Positions 14,510 to 21,916 of a stretch of 21,969 nucleotides of DNA are shown here, piece by piece (positions within the stretch are counted from its first letter, which is position 1; every line of letters starts with the position of its first letter). A model generated the notes under the pieces. That model did not search any database, was not told where the DNA came from, and saw only the letters and a list, made by a program, of their open reading frames with translations. The stretch comes from an uncultured Paenibacillus sp. (GTDB lineage Bacteria; Bacillota; Bacilli; Paenibacillales; Paenibacillaceae), in NCBI GenBank assembly GCA_937895345.1, contig CALAWP010000031.1, positions 1 to 21,969 of the forward strand, written 5' to 3'. The position numbers were made by a program, and so were the translations under genes.

Positions 14510-15385
14510 ATGAACATTAAGGCGAGACAAAGCGCGATCAGCTGGTCGTTTATCGCCATCGCGGTCGTCATGATCTGCGTATTTTATTTTTACCCCATGA
14601 TTCAGGCTCTAATGATGTCGTTCCAGTCCGGAACGGGGACGAATCTGTCGTTTACCGGCTTTGACAATTACGTGCGGCTGCTGTCGGACTCCACGTTCAA
14701 GACGGCGCTGACCAATACGTTTATATATCTCATCGTGCAAGTGCCGATCATGATCGTGCTGGCCATGTTTATATCGGTGCTGCTGAACGACAAAAATTTA
14801 AAGCTGAAAGGCTTCTTTCGTACGGCGATCTTTTTGCCGGCGGTGACGTCGCTGGTCGCTTATTCGGTCATATTCAAATATTTGTTCGGTCCCGACGGAC
14901 TGATCAACCTGATGCTGCTCAAGCTGCATGTGATCAGCGCGCCGATCCAGTGGATCACCGATCCGTTCTGGGCAAAAGTTACGATTATTATCGCCATCAC
15001 CTGGCGCTGGACGGGCTACAACATGATCTTCTACCTGTCCGCCCTGCAAAATATCGACAACTCGATCTACGAGGCGGCCCGCATTGACGGCGCATCCGCC
15101 TTCCGGCAGTTTACGAGCATTACGGTGCCGCTGCTGAAGCCGATCATTTTGTTCACGTCCATCACTTCGACGATCGGCACGCTGCAGCTGTTCGACGAAG
15201 TAATGAACATCACAAAAGGCGGCCCGGGCAACGCTACGATGACGCTGTCGCAATACATTTACAATCTGTCGTTCAAGTATACGCCGGACTTCGGCTATGC
15301 CGCGACCGTATCGTACGCGATCGTGATCCTGATCGTCATCTTCTCCATCCTACAGTTCAAATTGGCAGGTGATAAGAATGGCTAA
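14510..15385 (+). CDS. CUT1 sugar ABC transporter permease (MalF/UgpA-like)
   Basis: A 291-residue permease with six predicted membrane helices. The cytosolic EAA loop is YEAARIDGASAFRQFTSITV, beginning at about Glu188, and docks the ATPase. ATG 14510 is preceded by AAGGAGGAG 6-8 nt upstream. The frame is open further upstream to 14459, but that part overlaps the hairpin. The stop overlaps the second permease start by 8 nt. No ATPase gene lies nearby, so a shared MsmX-type ATPase is likely used, as is common for CUT1 systems in Bacillota. Confidence 0.94.
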   Translation: MNIKARQSAISWSFIAIAVVMICVFYFYPMIQALMMSFQSGTGTNLSFTGFDNYVRLLSDSTFKTALTNTFIYLIVQVPIMIVLAMFISVLLNDKNLKLKGFFRTAIFLPAVTSLVAYSVIFKYLFGPDGLINLMLLKLHVISAPIQWITDPFWAKVTIIIAITWRWTGYNMIFYLSALQNIDNSIYEAARIDGASAFRQFTSITVPLLKPIILFTSITSTIGTLQLFDEVMNITKGGPGNATMTLSQYIYNLSFKYTPDFGYAATVSYAIVILIVIFSILQFKLAGDKNG

Positions 15386-16202
15386 GGCGAAACGAGTCTT
15401 TACTTACGTCTTCCTGAGCGCCGCGGCGATCGTCTCGATCTTCCCGTTTCTATGGATGATCGTCAGCGCGACGAACCGTTCCATCGACGTGACGCAGGGC
15501 AAGCTGCTGCCCGGTCCTTATTTGTTCGAAAATTTGACCAAGGCGTTCGACACGATCGACATCGTGCCCGCTTTGCTGAATTCCGCCAAAATTTCGATTA
15601 CGACAACGCTGCTCGCCATGCTTATTTCGTCGCTGGCCGGCTACGGCTTTGAAATTTTTCGCAGCAGGGCGAAGGACGTCGTATTCAGCATTTTGCTGCT
15701 GTCGATGATGATTCCGTTCGCCGCGCTGATGGTGCCGTTGTACCGCATGTTCGGCGGCATCTCGCAAACGATGCCGTTTATCGGGATCGATACGATGTCA
15801 TCGGTCATTCTTCCGACGGTCGTGACGGCATTTTTGATTTTCTTTTTCCGCCAGAGCACGAAGATGTTTCCGAAGGACATGCTGGAAGCGGGAAGAATCG
15901 ACGGGCTGAGCGAGCTGGGCGTCTTTTTCCGGATTTACGTGCCGACAATGAAGACGACTTATGCCGCCGCCGCCATCATTACGTTTATGTCCAGCTGGAA
16001 CAACTATTTGTGGCCGCTCGTCGTGCTGCAATCGCCGGAAAAACGGACGATTCCGCTGCTCATCTCCAACCTGGGCTCGAGCTATTCGCCGGATTACGGC
16101 GTCATTATGACGGTCATTCTGATCGCGACGCTGCCGACGGCGCTCGTATTTTTCCTGATGCAAAAGCATTTTGTGGCCGGCATGACCGGCTCGGTGAAGT
16201 AA
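15378..16202 (+). CDS. CUT1 sugar ABC transporter permease (MalG/UgpE-like)
   Basis: A 274-residue permease with six predicted helices and the typical N-terminus (VFLSAAAIVSIFPFLWMIVSA). Its EAA loop reads LEAGRIDGLSELGVFFRIYVP (about Glu170), with Gly in place of the second Ala. The ending FFLMQKHFVAGMTGSVK is the usual MalG-type C-terminus that reaches the ATPase. ATG 15378 is preferred over GTG 15369 because AGGTGAT lies 4-5 nt before it. The gene overlaps its partner by 8 nt, so the two permeases should be made in equal amounts. Confidence 0.94.
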   Translation: MAKAKRVFTYVFLSAAAIVSIFPFLWMIVSATNRSIDVTQGKLLPGPYLFENLTKAFDTIDIVPALLNSAKISITTTLLAMLISSLAGYGFEIFRSRAKDVVFSILLLSMMIPFAALMVPLYRMFGGISQTMPFIGIDTMSSVILPTVVTAFLIFFFRQSTKMFPKDMLEAGRIDGLSELGVFFRIYVPTMKTTYAAAAIITFMSSWNNYLWPLVVLQSPEKRTIPLLISNLGSSYSPDYGVIMTVILIATLPTALVFFLMQKHFVAGMTGSVK

Positions 16203-16275
16203 AAGGAACTTGCGGCCGGCAGGGGCCCGGCCTCTGCCAGGCAGCTCTTCCGCTTCTTCGGCTTATGCGACGACA

Positions 16276-16294
16276 GCCTCTAAGAGGCGTTTTT
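16276..16294 (+). terminator. Short terminator after the importer genes
   Basis: GCCTC-TAA-GAGGC followed by G and five T. The stem is only 5 bp, but the T run is good. It separates the permease transcript from lacZ, which therefore probably has its own promoter. Confidence 0.6.
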
Positions 16295-16320
16295 GCCGAA
16301 AAGGCCGCTTGCCATATTTA

Positions 16321-16431
16321 AACGGAAATCAGAGCGCTTATTTGATCGATCTTTGGCAAAATTGTGCCTTAGGCGGGCAAAGGCGCTCAGTGCCGTTAGA
16401 AATACGATGGCCTTTTTTTGTTTCACTAACG
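16321..16431 (+). repeat. Extragenic element with nested inverted repeats upstream of lacZ
   Basis: The 22-mer at 16321-16342 (begins AACGGAAATCAG, ends GCTTATT) matches the one at 20297-20318 at 17 of 22 bases without gaps. It is followed by inverted pairs GAGCGC (16332) / GCGCTC (16383), GGCA / TGCC, and CGTTAG (16394-16399) / CTAACG (16426-16431). It fills most of the 327-bp noncoding stretch 16203-16529. It looks like a member of a dispersed, structured intergenic repeat family. Confidence 0.6.
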
Positions 16432-16491
16432 TCACTGATTCCATTAGAAAGATCCTTAGTCTCGTTCAGGAAGACGGGCGGGAAAAAGCAG

Positions 16492-16500
16492 TGTTATTAT
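16492..16500 (+). promoter_or_regulatory. Possible extended -10 of the lacZ promoter
   Basis: TGT-TATTAT is an extended -10 with no recognisable -35 at 16-18 bp. It lies 30 bp before the TTG start. The same design (extended -10, poor -35) is seen for the importer promoter, suggesting both need an activator. Confidence 0.4.
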
Positions 16501-16529
16501 CACGATCAAAGAAAGAAGGAGTGTTCGAC

Positions 16530-19500
16530 TTGATTCAAGCGCAGAAGCCCAGCCTGGATTGGCTGAGCGACGTTCGGGTGTATGCCGTCAACCGTTTGCC
16601 GGCGCATTCCGACCATGTCTATTACGGTACGACGGAAGAAGCGGCGCGGAGGGCGCCGATGGCGATGCGCCACAGTCTGAACGGGATGTGGAAGTTTCAG
16701 TATTCTCCCAACCCCGCCAGCCGGCCGGCCGAGTTTTATAAGCCGTCGTTCAGCTGCAAGGGCTGGGGCGACATCGAAGTGCCGGGCCATATCCAGACGC
16801 AGGGCCACGGCCAAATGCAGTACGTCAATACGATGTATCCGTGGGATGGGCATGAGGAGCTTCGTCCGCCTCAAATCTCGCAGGACGACAACGCGGTCGG
16901 CAGCTATGCCTGTTATTTCGAAGTGCCGGACGCGATGCGGGGCAAGCCGCTTCATATCTCGTTTCAAGGCGTAGAGACGGCATTTTACGTATGGCTGAAC
17001 GGACAGTTTGTCGGCTACGGTGAGGACAGCTTTACCCCGTCGGAATTCGAGCTGACGCCTTACGTTCGCGACGGCGAGAACAAGCTGGCGGTGGAGGTGT
17101 ATCAGCGCAGCACGGGGGCTTGGCTGGAGGACCAGGACTTTTGGCGGTTTTCCGGGATTTTTCGCGAAGTATACCTGTATACGGTGCCGGATATTCACGT
17201 TTACGATCTCGATGTGCGCGCTGAGCTGGCCCCTTCTCTCAAGGAAGGCTCTCTGGAAGCGAAGCTGACATTCCGCGGGCAGCCTCCGGCAGGAGCGACA
17301 GCGGTGTTGACGCTGAGCGACGCGAAGGGCGTCCGGGTCGCTTCCGCTTCCGTCGGGCTGGACGGTCTGCCGCAAGCGGGGACGGCCGGGGTTGGCGATG
17401 GGCAGGGAGAGGCCCGCGCCGCATTCGGTGCCGCGTCTGTTGGCGACGGTAACGGCAAGGCGGCCGGCCATGCGGCGCCGTCGGCTGAGGCCGGCTTCTG
17501 TCGCGCCTCGCTGCGGCTGGACGTCAGGGAGCCGGAGCTGTGGAGCGCCGAGAGGCCGTATTTGTACGACGCCCTGATCGAGGTTTACGATGCCGCCGGC
17601 GTTGTCGTGGAAGCCATTCCGAGCCGCGTCGGCTTCCGCCGGTTTGAAATGAAGGATAAGATCATGACGCTCAACGGCAAGCGGATCGTGTTCAAGGGCG
17701 TCAACCGCCACGAGTTCCATCCTCGGAGAGGGCGCGCCATAACGAAGGAAGACATGCTGTGGGATATCCGGACGCTGAAGCGCAACAATATGAACGCGGT
17801 GCGCACGTCGCATTATCCGAACCAGAGTTTGTGGTACGAGCTTTGCGACGAGTACGGCATTTATGTCATCGATGAAATGAACCTGGAGACGCACGGATCG
17901 TGGCAAAAGATGGGCGCCGTCGAGCCGTCCTGGAACATTCCCGGCAGCAAGCCGGAATGGCAGGACATCGTCATGGACCGCGCGGTCTCGATGTATGAGC
18001 GTGACAAAAACCATCCGTCGATTCTGATCTGGTCGCTCGGCAACGAATCCTACGTCGGTGACGTGCTCGTGAACGTCGCCCGATACTTCCGTTCCGCAGA
18101 TGGCGGGCGGCTCGTCCATTACGAGGGAGTCTTCTACGACCGGACCTTTACCGAAGCCAGCGACATGGAAAGCCGCATGTACGCAAAGCCGGCCGATATC
18201 GAGCAATATCTCAATAACGATCCGGACAAGCCTTATATTAGCTGCGAATACATGCACGCGATGGGCAACTCGCTCGGCGGAATGAAGAAGTATACCGATC
18301 TGGAACGCAAATATCCGATGTACCAGGGCGGCTTCATCTGGGATTACATCGATCAGTCGGTCTACAAGAAAGACCGTTACGGCAAGGAATATCTCGCATA
18401 CGGCGGAGATTTCGGGGATCGCCCGACGGATTACGGCTTCTGCACGAACGGCCTCGTCTACGCGGACCGGCGGTTGTCGCCGAAAATGCAGGAGGTCAAG
18501 TTTCTGTACCAGAATGTAAAGCTGTTGCCGGACCGGAACGGCTTGACTGTGCGGAACGAAAATCTTTTTGTCGACACGTCGCATCTGGAGCTGGTGTATA
18601 CGCTGTCGACCGACGGCCGGCTGCTTGAACGGAAAGTATTGGACGACGTTGTCCCGCCGGGAGAGGAACGGTTGATTCCCGTGGAGCTGGGAGGGGACGG
18701 CCTGCAGCCGGGCGAATATGTGCTGGAAGCTTCCTTGCGGCTGAAGGAGGCGGCATTGTGGGCGGAAGCGGGCTACGAGGTCGCCTTTGGGCAACATATA
18801 TTTACGGTTGAGGCTGCGGCCGGCGATGGAGCGGCGGCGGTGAACGCGGCTGCCGATGCGGCGGCGGCCATGCCAAGTGCGAAGGTTTCCGGCGAAGCGG
18901 CATCGGGCATGAAGGGTGCGGATGCAGCTGTCGATGCACTAGCGGCCGTGCCAAGTACTAACGTTTCCGGCGAAGCGGCATCGGGTATGAAGGGTGCGGA
19001 TGCAGCTGTCGATGCACTATCGGCCGTGCCAAGTGCTAACGTTTCCAGCGAAGCGGCATCGGGTATGGAAGGGGCGAAAACAGCTGTCGATGCTTCCGGC
19101 GGCGGCACCGGACTCAGAGTCGTCCACGGAGACGTCAACATCGGGGTCAAAGGACTCGGCTTCAGCGCCATGTTCTCCAAGCAGGCGATGACGTTGATCT
19201 CCCTTAACTATTCCGGCCGGGAAATGATCGCTTCCCCGCCGTTTCCGCTGTTCTGGCGCGCCACAACCGACAACGATCGCGGATTCATGCACGGCTTCGA
19301 CGCCGGCGTCTGGTTCGCGGCAAGCTTGACGCGGCAAGGCTTGCTCGTCGACGTGACGGAAGACGGAGCGGACAGCGTGACGGTTACGTACCGTTACCGC
19401 TTCTCGATCAGCGAGGAAGCGGGCGTGACGGTCGCCTATACGGTGCGCGCCGACGGCAGCATCCGAGTGTCCGCCCGGTACAAAGGCGCGGCGGGGCTTC

Positions 19501-19970
19501 CGAAGCTTCCGATCTTCGCCTTGTCGTTCAAGGTTCCGGCCGATTACGACCAGCTCGACTGGTACGCGCTCGGACCGGAGGAAAATTACGTCGATCGCGC
19601 AAACGGAGCGAGGCTGTGCGAGTTCGGCGGCAAGGCGGCCGATCAGGTCGCCGGTTATGTCATGCCGCAGGAATCCGGCAACCGCACCGGCGTGCGCCGG
19701 GTGAGCGTGACGGACGCCATGGGCAGAGGCATTCGCATCAAGGCCGACGGCGAACCGGTCGAATGCGGCATCTCGCCTTACACGGCGTTCGAGCTGGAAA
19801 GCGCCCAGCACGTGTACGAGCTGCCGCCCGTTCACTATACGGTCGTCACCGTGGCGGGCCGCCAAATGGGCGTCGGAGGGGACGACAGCTGGGGCGCTCC
19901 CGTACACGAGGAGTTCACCATACCGGGAGACCGGGATTTGTCCTTCTCGTTTGTGATCGAGAAGGTGTAA
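16530..19970 (+). CDS. lacZ: Beta-galactosidase, glycoside hydrolase family 2
   Basis: A 1146-residue cytosolic enzyme (no signal peptide) that should hydrolyse lactose or related beta-galactosides brought in by the importer. Domain order: sugar-binding jelly roll (about 40-220), Ig-like, TIM barrel (about 370-670) starting RIVFKGVNRHEFHPRRGR, Ig-like, and C-terminal Bgal_small_N beta-sandwich (from about 875). The acid/base is Glu506 (WSLGNES) and the nucleophile Glu573 (ISCEYMHAMGNS); the metal and substrate loops NRHEFHP and RTSHYP are intact. The start is TTG, preceded by AAGGAG at 8 nt; the frame is open to 16293, but that part is extragenic repeat. It is about 100-120 residues longer than usual because of two Gly/Ala-rich insertions (about residues 275-327 and 758-865); the second contains 26-residue tandem repeats. 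Both lie outside the catalytic barrel, so activity is probably kept. Confidence 0.95.
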   Translation: MIQAQKPSLDWLSDVRVYAVNRLPAHSDHVYYGTTEEAARRAPMAMRHSLNGMWKFQYSPNPASRPAEFYKPSFSCKGWGDIEVPGHIQTQGHGQMQYVNTMYPWDGHEELRPPQISQDDNAVGSYACYFEVPDAMRGKPLHISFQGVETAFYVWLNGQFVGYGEDSFTPSEFELTPYVRDGENKLAVEVYQRSTGAWLEDQDFWRFSGIFREVYLYTVPDIHVYDLDVRAELAPSLKEGSLEAKLTFRGQPPAGATAVLTLSDAKGVRVASASVGLDGLPQAGTAGVGDGQGEARAAFGAASVGDGNGKAAGHAAPSAEAGFCRASLRLDVREPELWSAERPYLYDALIEVYDAAGVVVEAIPSRVGFRRFEMKDKIMTLNGKRIVFKGVNRHEFHPRRGRAITKEDMLWDIRTLKRNNMNAVRTSHYPNQSLWYELCDEYGIYVIDEMNLETHGSWQKMGAVEPSWNIPGSKPEWQDIVMDRAVSMYERDKNHPSILIWSLGNESYVGDVLVNVARYFRSADGGRLVHYEGVFYDRTFTEASDMESRMYAKPADIEQYLNNDPDKPYISCEYMHAMGNSLGGMKKYTDLERKYPMYQGGFIWDYIDQSVYKKDRYGKEYLAYGGDFGDRPTDYGFCTNGLVYADRRLSPKMQEVKFLYQNVKLLPDRNGLTVRNENLFVDTSHLELVYTLSTDGRLLERKVLDDVVPPGEERLIPVELGGDGLQPGEYVLEASLRLKEAALWAEAGYEVAFGQHIFTVEAAAGDGAAAVNAAADAAAAMPSAKVSGEAASGMKGADAAVDALAAVPSTNVSGEAASGMKGADAAVDALSAVPSANVSSEAASGMEGAKTAVDASGGGTGLRVVHGDVNIGVKGLGFSAMFSKQAMTLISLNYSGREMIASPPFPLFWRATTDNDRGFMHGFDAGVWFAASLTRQGLLVDVTEDGADSVTVTYRYRFSISEEAGVTVAYTVRADGSIRVSARYKGAAGLPKLPIFALSFKVPADYDQLDWYALGPEENYVDRANGARLCEFGGKAADQVAGYVMPQESGNRTGVRRVSVTDAMGRGIRIKADGEPVECGISPYTAFELESAQHVYELPPVHYTVVTVAGRQMGVGGDDSWGAPVHEEFTIPGDRDLSFSFVIEKV
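18849..19093 (+). repeat. In-frame 78-bp tandem repeat (minisatellite) within lacZ
   Basis: Units begin at 18849, 18927, 19005 and (partial) 19083, each with GCTGYCGATGC, exactly 78 bp apart. Each contains GTTTCC (18885, 18963, 19041) followed by RGCGAAGCGGCATCGGG. The encoded unit is 26 residues, around SGEAASGMKGADAAVDA and AAVPSTNV. Units 2 and 3 are nearly identical; the edges are more diverged. Because 78 is a multiple of three, gain or loss of units keeps the frame. Confidence 0.95.
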
Positions 19971-20002
19971 ATGCAGCAATGTTAATGCGTTAACGCTTTT
20001 TG

Positions 20003-20056
20003 AAGACCCGAACTTGCCGACTGGCGTTTTGTCCGCGCGGCAACGGTTCGGGTCTT
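20003..20056 (+). terminator. Long hairpin at the 3' end of lacZ
   Basis: AAGACCCGAAC (20003-20013) pairs perfectly with GTTCGGGTCTT (20046-20056), and TTGCCG (20014-20019) pairs with CGGCAA (20038-20043), with a 2-nt bulge. Only three T end it, so it may be an inefficient terminator or an mRNA 3'-end stabiliser. Confidence 0.6.
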
Positions 20057-20287
20057 TGAGCTGCCTGAGTGTACTAGACCTTGGAGTGTGGTTTGTATCG
20101 TTCCAATGGAGCAGTAATTTCACGAACGGACTTAGTGCGGAGTGAGACTAGGCTTGCCAAGGGCTTACAACTGGAGTGCCAAGAATACCCATAGTTACCC
20201 CGGGAATGCCTCTGGAGCTCCTAGTGCCTCTAGTTGCCCTAGGATTGCTCCAGGTTGCCCCTGCCCCTGCCCCTGCCCCTGCCCCTG
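20057..20287 (+). repeat. Noncoding stretch ending in low-complexity DNA with five CCCCTG units
   Basis: No gene is supported between lacZ and the next promoter. From about 20195 the DNA consists of imperfect repeats of TGCCTCTRG and CCTAG-like pieces, leading into five exact copies of CCCCTG at 20258-20287. Open frames across it give only Pro/Ala or Cys/Pro strings, have no ribosome binding site and are not credible genes. Confidence 0.7.
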
Positions 20288-20296
20288 CAGATTTGC

Positions 20297-20368
20297 AACG
20301 AACCTCAGCGAGCTTATTCGACCTGAAATGGGCCATTTACAATTTTAACGAACGTGAACGAGCTAATT
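20297..20368 (+). repeat. Two related 22-bp extragenic repeats, 50 bp apart
   Basis: Positions 20297-20318 and 20347-20368 both begin AACGAAC, contain CGAGCT and end ATT; they match at 18 of 22 bases. The first also matches the element upstream of lacZ (16321-16342) at 17 of 22. They belong to the same presumed intergenic repeat family. The rest of the stretch to 20533 shows nothing else recognisable. Confidence 0.65.
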
Positions 20369-20533
20369 TGTCCCCCAAAGGCTGCATCTCGTTCGAAAAC
20401 CGGTTAATAGCGTCGATGTGATTCGTTACATTTTCAGAACTTTGATTTTATCGCGATTAACGATTGTCAGGTTCGTCAGATTCGTCGGCGGTCCGCCGAG
20501 TCAAGTCGCCGTAAATTAGCTGATCAAAGGCGG

Positions 20534-20562
20534 TTGACAATAAACCTGAGAAACATTATCAT
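20534..20562 (+). promoter_or_regulatory. Sigma-A promoter of the iron-transport ATPase gene
   Basis: A perfect -35 TTGACA (20534-20539), a 17-bp spacer and TATCAT (20557-20562). Transcription would start near 20569, just before the Fur box, leaving a leader of about 128 nt. Confidence 0.8.
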
Positions 20563-20573
20563 TATAGATGTTA

Positions 20574-20590
20574 TTGATAATTGTTATCAA
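20574..20590 (+). promoter_or_regulatory. Fur box (iron-responsive operator)
   Basis: TTGATAA-TTG-TTATCAA is a perfect dyad. Within it, the 15 bases from 20575 match the Bacillus 7-1-7 Fur consensus TGATAATNATTATCA with one mismatch. It lies at about +6 to +21, where bound Fur-Fe2+ would block transcription. The downstream gene encodes a siderophore-type ATPase, as expected. Confidence 0.85.
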
Positions 20591-20696
20591 CATGGACGGC
20601 ATGGCCGTCATCGTTGCATTCCGATATATAACAATGCGATTAGAGCGTCACAATAATAAAAAGCAAAGCGCAAGCGGCGGAAGGAGCGTGCAGTTG

Positions 20697-21551
20697 ATGA
20701 TTCGGTTAGTAACGTCCGAGCTCGACATTTCCTATGACGACAGGCTGATCGTCCAAAATTTGAACATTGCCATCCCGCAAGGGAAAATTACGGCGCTTGT
20801 CGGTTCCAACGGTTCCGGCAAATCGACGATTCTGAAGACAATGGCCCGCATTATGAATCCGGCCAAGGGCAAGGTGCTGCTGGACGGCAAGTCCATTCAC
20901 AAGCAGTCCACCAAGGAAGTGGCGAAGCAGCTCGCCATTTTGCCTCAGAATCCGACCGCTCCGGACGGGCTGACGGTGGCGGAGCTTGTATCGTACGGAC
21001 GTTTCCCGTATCAGAAAGGCTTCGGCACCCTGACGAAAGAAGACCGGAACATCGTGCAATGGGCGATTGATGCGACGGGAATGAGCGAGTTTGCCGACAG
21101 ACCTGTCGACCAGTTGTCCGGCGGTCAGCGCCAGCGGGCATGGATTGCGATGGCGCTTGCCCAGGAGACGGACATTTTGTTCCTTGACGAGCCGACCACG
21201 TTCCTCGACATGGCGCATCAGCTCGAGGTGCTTCATTTGCTACAGAAGCTTAACGAGATGAATAACCGAACCATCGTCATGGTCGTCCATGACTTGAACC
21301 ACGCTTCCCGCTACGCCCATCACATGATCGCCATCAAAAAAGGCGTCGTCATCGGCGAAGGAACGCCGCTTGAAGTCATTACGCCCGAAATTATGCGAGA
21401 AGTGTTCAACATCGAAGCCGATATCGTGCCGGATCCGCGCACGGGTTTGCCGCTTTGCCTGCCGTTTGCGCTATCGGCCATTCCGGCGGCGGACCGGGTA
21501 ATGAAAGATCAGCCGGTTCAAGAAGCCAAGCTTGCGGCGGCAGGCGCGTAA
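20697..21551 (+). CDS. Iron-siderophore ABC transporter ATP-binding protein (FecE/FhuC/YusV-like)
   Basis: A 284-residue ATPase of the type that powers ferric-siderophore import. Walker A is GSNGSGKST (36-44), the Q-loop is in AILPQNPTAPDGLTVAELVSYGRFPY, the signature LSGGQRQRAWIAMALAQ starts at residue 140, Walker B has Asp164-Glu165 (LFLDEPTTFLD), and the H-loop is His198. All are intact, and YGRFPY and the C-terminal EVFNIEADIVPDPRTGLP are family hallmarks. AAGGAG lies 10 nt before ATG 20697 and 7 nt before TTG 20694, so the start could be one codon earlier; the frame's earlier ATGs sit on the Fur operator. No permease or binding protein follows in the window. It therefore resembles YusV of Bacillus subtilis, a shared ATPase for several siderophore importers. 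Confidence 0.94.
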   Translation: MIRLVTSELDISYDDRLIVQNLNIAIPQGKITALVGSNGSGKSTILKTMARIMNPAKGKVLLDGKSIHKQSTKEVAKQLAILPQNPTAPDGLTVAELVSYGRFPYQKGFGTLTKEDRNIVQWAIDATGMSEFADRPVDQLSGGQRQRAWIAMALAQETDILFLDEPTTFLDMAHQLEVLHLLQKLNEMNNRTIVMVVHDLNHASRYAHHMIAIKKGVVIGEGTPLEVITPEIMREVFNIEADIVPDPRTGLPLCLPFALSAIPAADRVMKDQPVQEAKLAAAGA

Positions 21552-21572
21552 CGCCGAATACGCCGATCGTCG

Positions 21573-21612
21573 AAGCCGCATGTTCGCCAATGAGCGGGCA
21601 TCGCGGCTTTGT
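21573..21612 (+). terminator. Terminator-like hairpin after the ATPase gene
   Basis: AAGCCGC (21573-21579) pairs with GCGGCTT (21603-21609), with further inner pairs ATG/CAT, and is followed by TTTGTT-like sequence. The stem is solid but the T run is imperfect. Confidence 0.6.
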
Positions 21613-21833
21613 TACAGAGAAGGTATAAGTTTCACCTATTATCGTGCTTATATGTCAACAAGAAACGTAAGCTTCCTCAGAAGGACGGCGTTAACCGTTT
21701 ACGCTTGTCGCTTATGTGAGCCGCTTGATTGCACCCGCTCGAATGCATGTTATCTGTGCCGATTGCCAGTATGCGTGATTGCGTTGCGGCATTGGCGAGC
21801 CTTAATTTGGAACAAAATTTTTTAAAAAGGCAC
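21613..21833. other. Intergenic stretch with no recognised feature
   Basis: Between the ATPase terminator and the tRNA promoter nothing is supported. The open frames are short, rich in Arg and Cys, and lack ribosome binding sites. The last part (21815-21830) is AT-rich, as is usual upstream of strong stable-RNA promoters. Confidence 0.6.
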
Positions 21834-21862
21834 TTGCATTTAGATGTCCGGCATGATATATT
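21834..21862 (+). promoter_or_regulatory. Stable-RNA promoter for tRNA-Gly
   Basis: TTGCAT (21834-21839), a 17-bp spacer and TATATT (21857-21862) with an extended -10 TG at 21854-21855. An A/T-rich block (21815-21827) lies upstream like an UP element. It lies 54 bp before the tRNA, so a second tRNA operon seems to begin here. Confidence 0.75.
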
Positions 21863-21916
21863 ATTACTTGTCGCTGCGATGCAGAGTTTGCAAAAACGGC
21901 GGCGAAAAAGTGAAAT

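Noticed and set aside
16293..16529. An N-terminal extension of lacZ
   Set aside because: It runs through an extragenic repeat. TTG 16530 has AAGGAG at proper distance, and LacZ homology begins just after it.
16506..18797. A 763-residue minus-strand open frame opposite lacZ, and similar long shadows opposite the kinase and the binding-protein genes
   Set aside because: Composition is that of a reversed coding strand, there are no ribosome binding sites, and the plus-strand genes have full family motifs.
20142..20421. Small proteins rich in Cys-Pro or Pro-Ala encoded over the CCCCTG repeats
   Set aside because: No ribosome binding site, low-complexity composition and no resemblance to any known protein; they are by-products of the repeat.
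21532..21825. A 97-residue frame downstream of the siderophore ATPase
   Set aside because: It begins inside the ATPase gene, spans the terminator hairpin and has no protein-like pattern.
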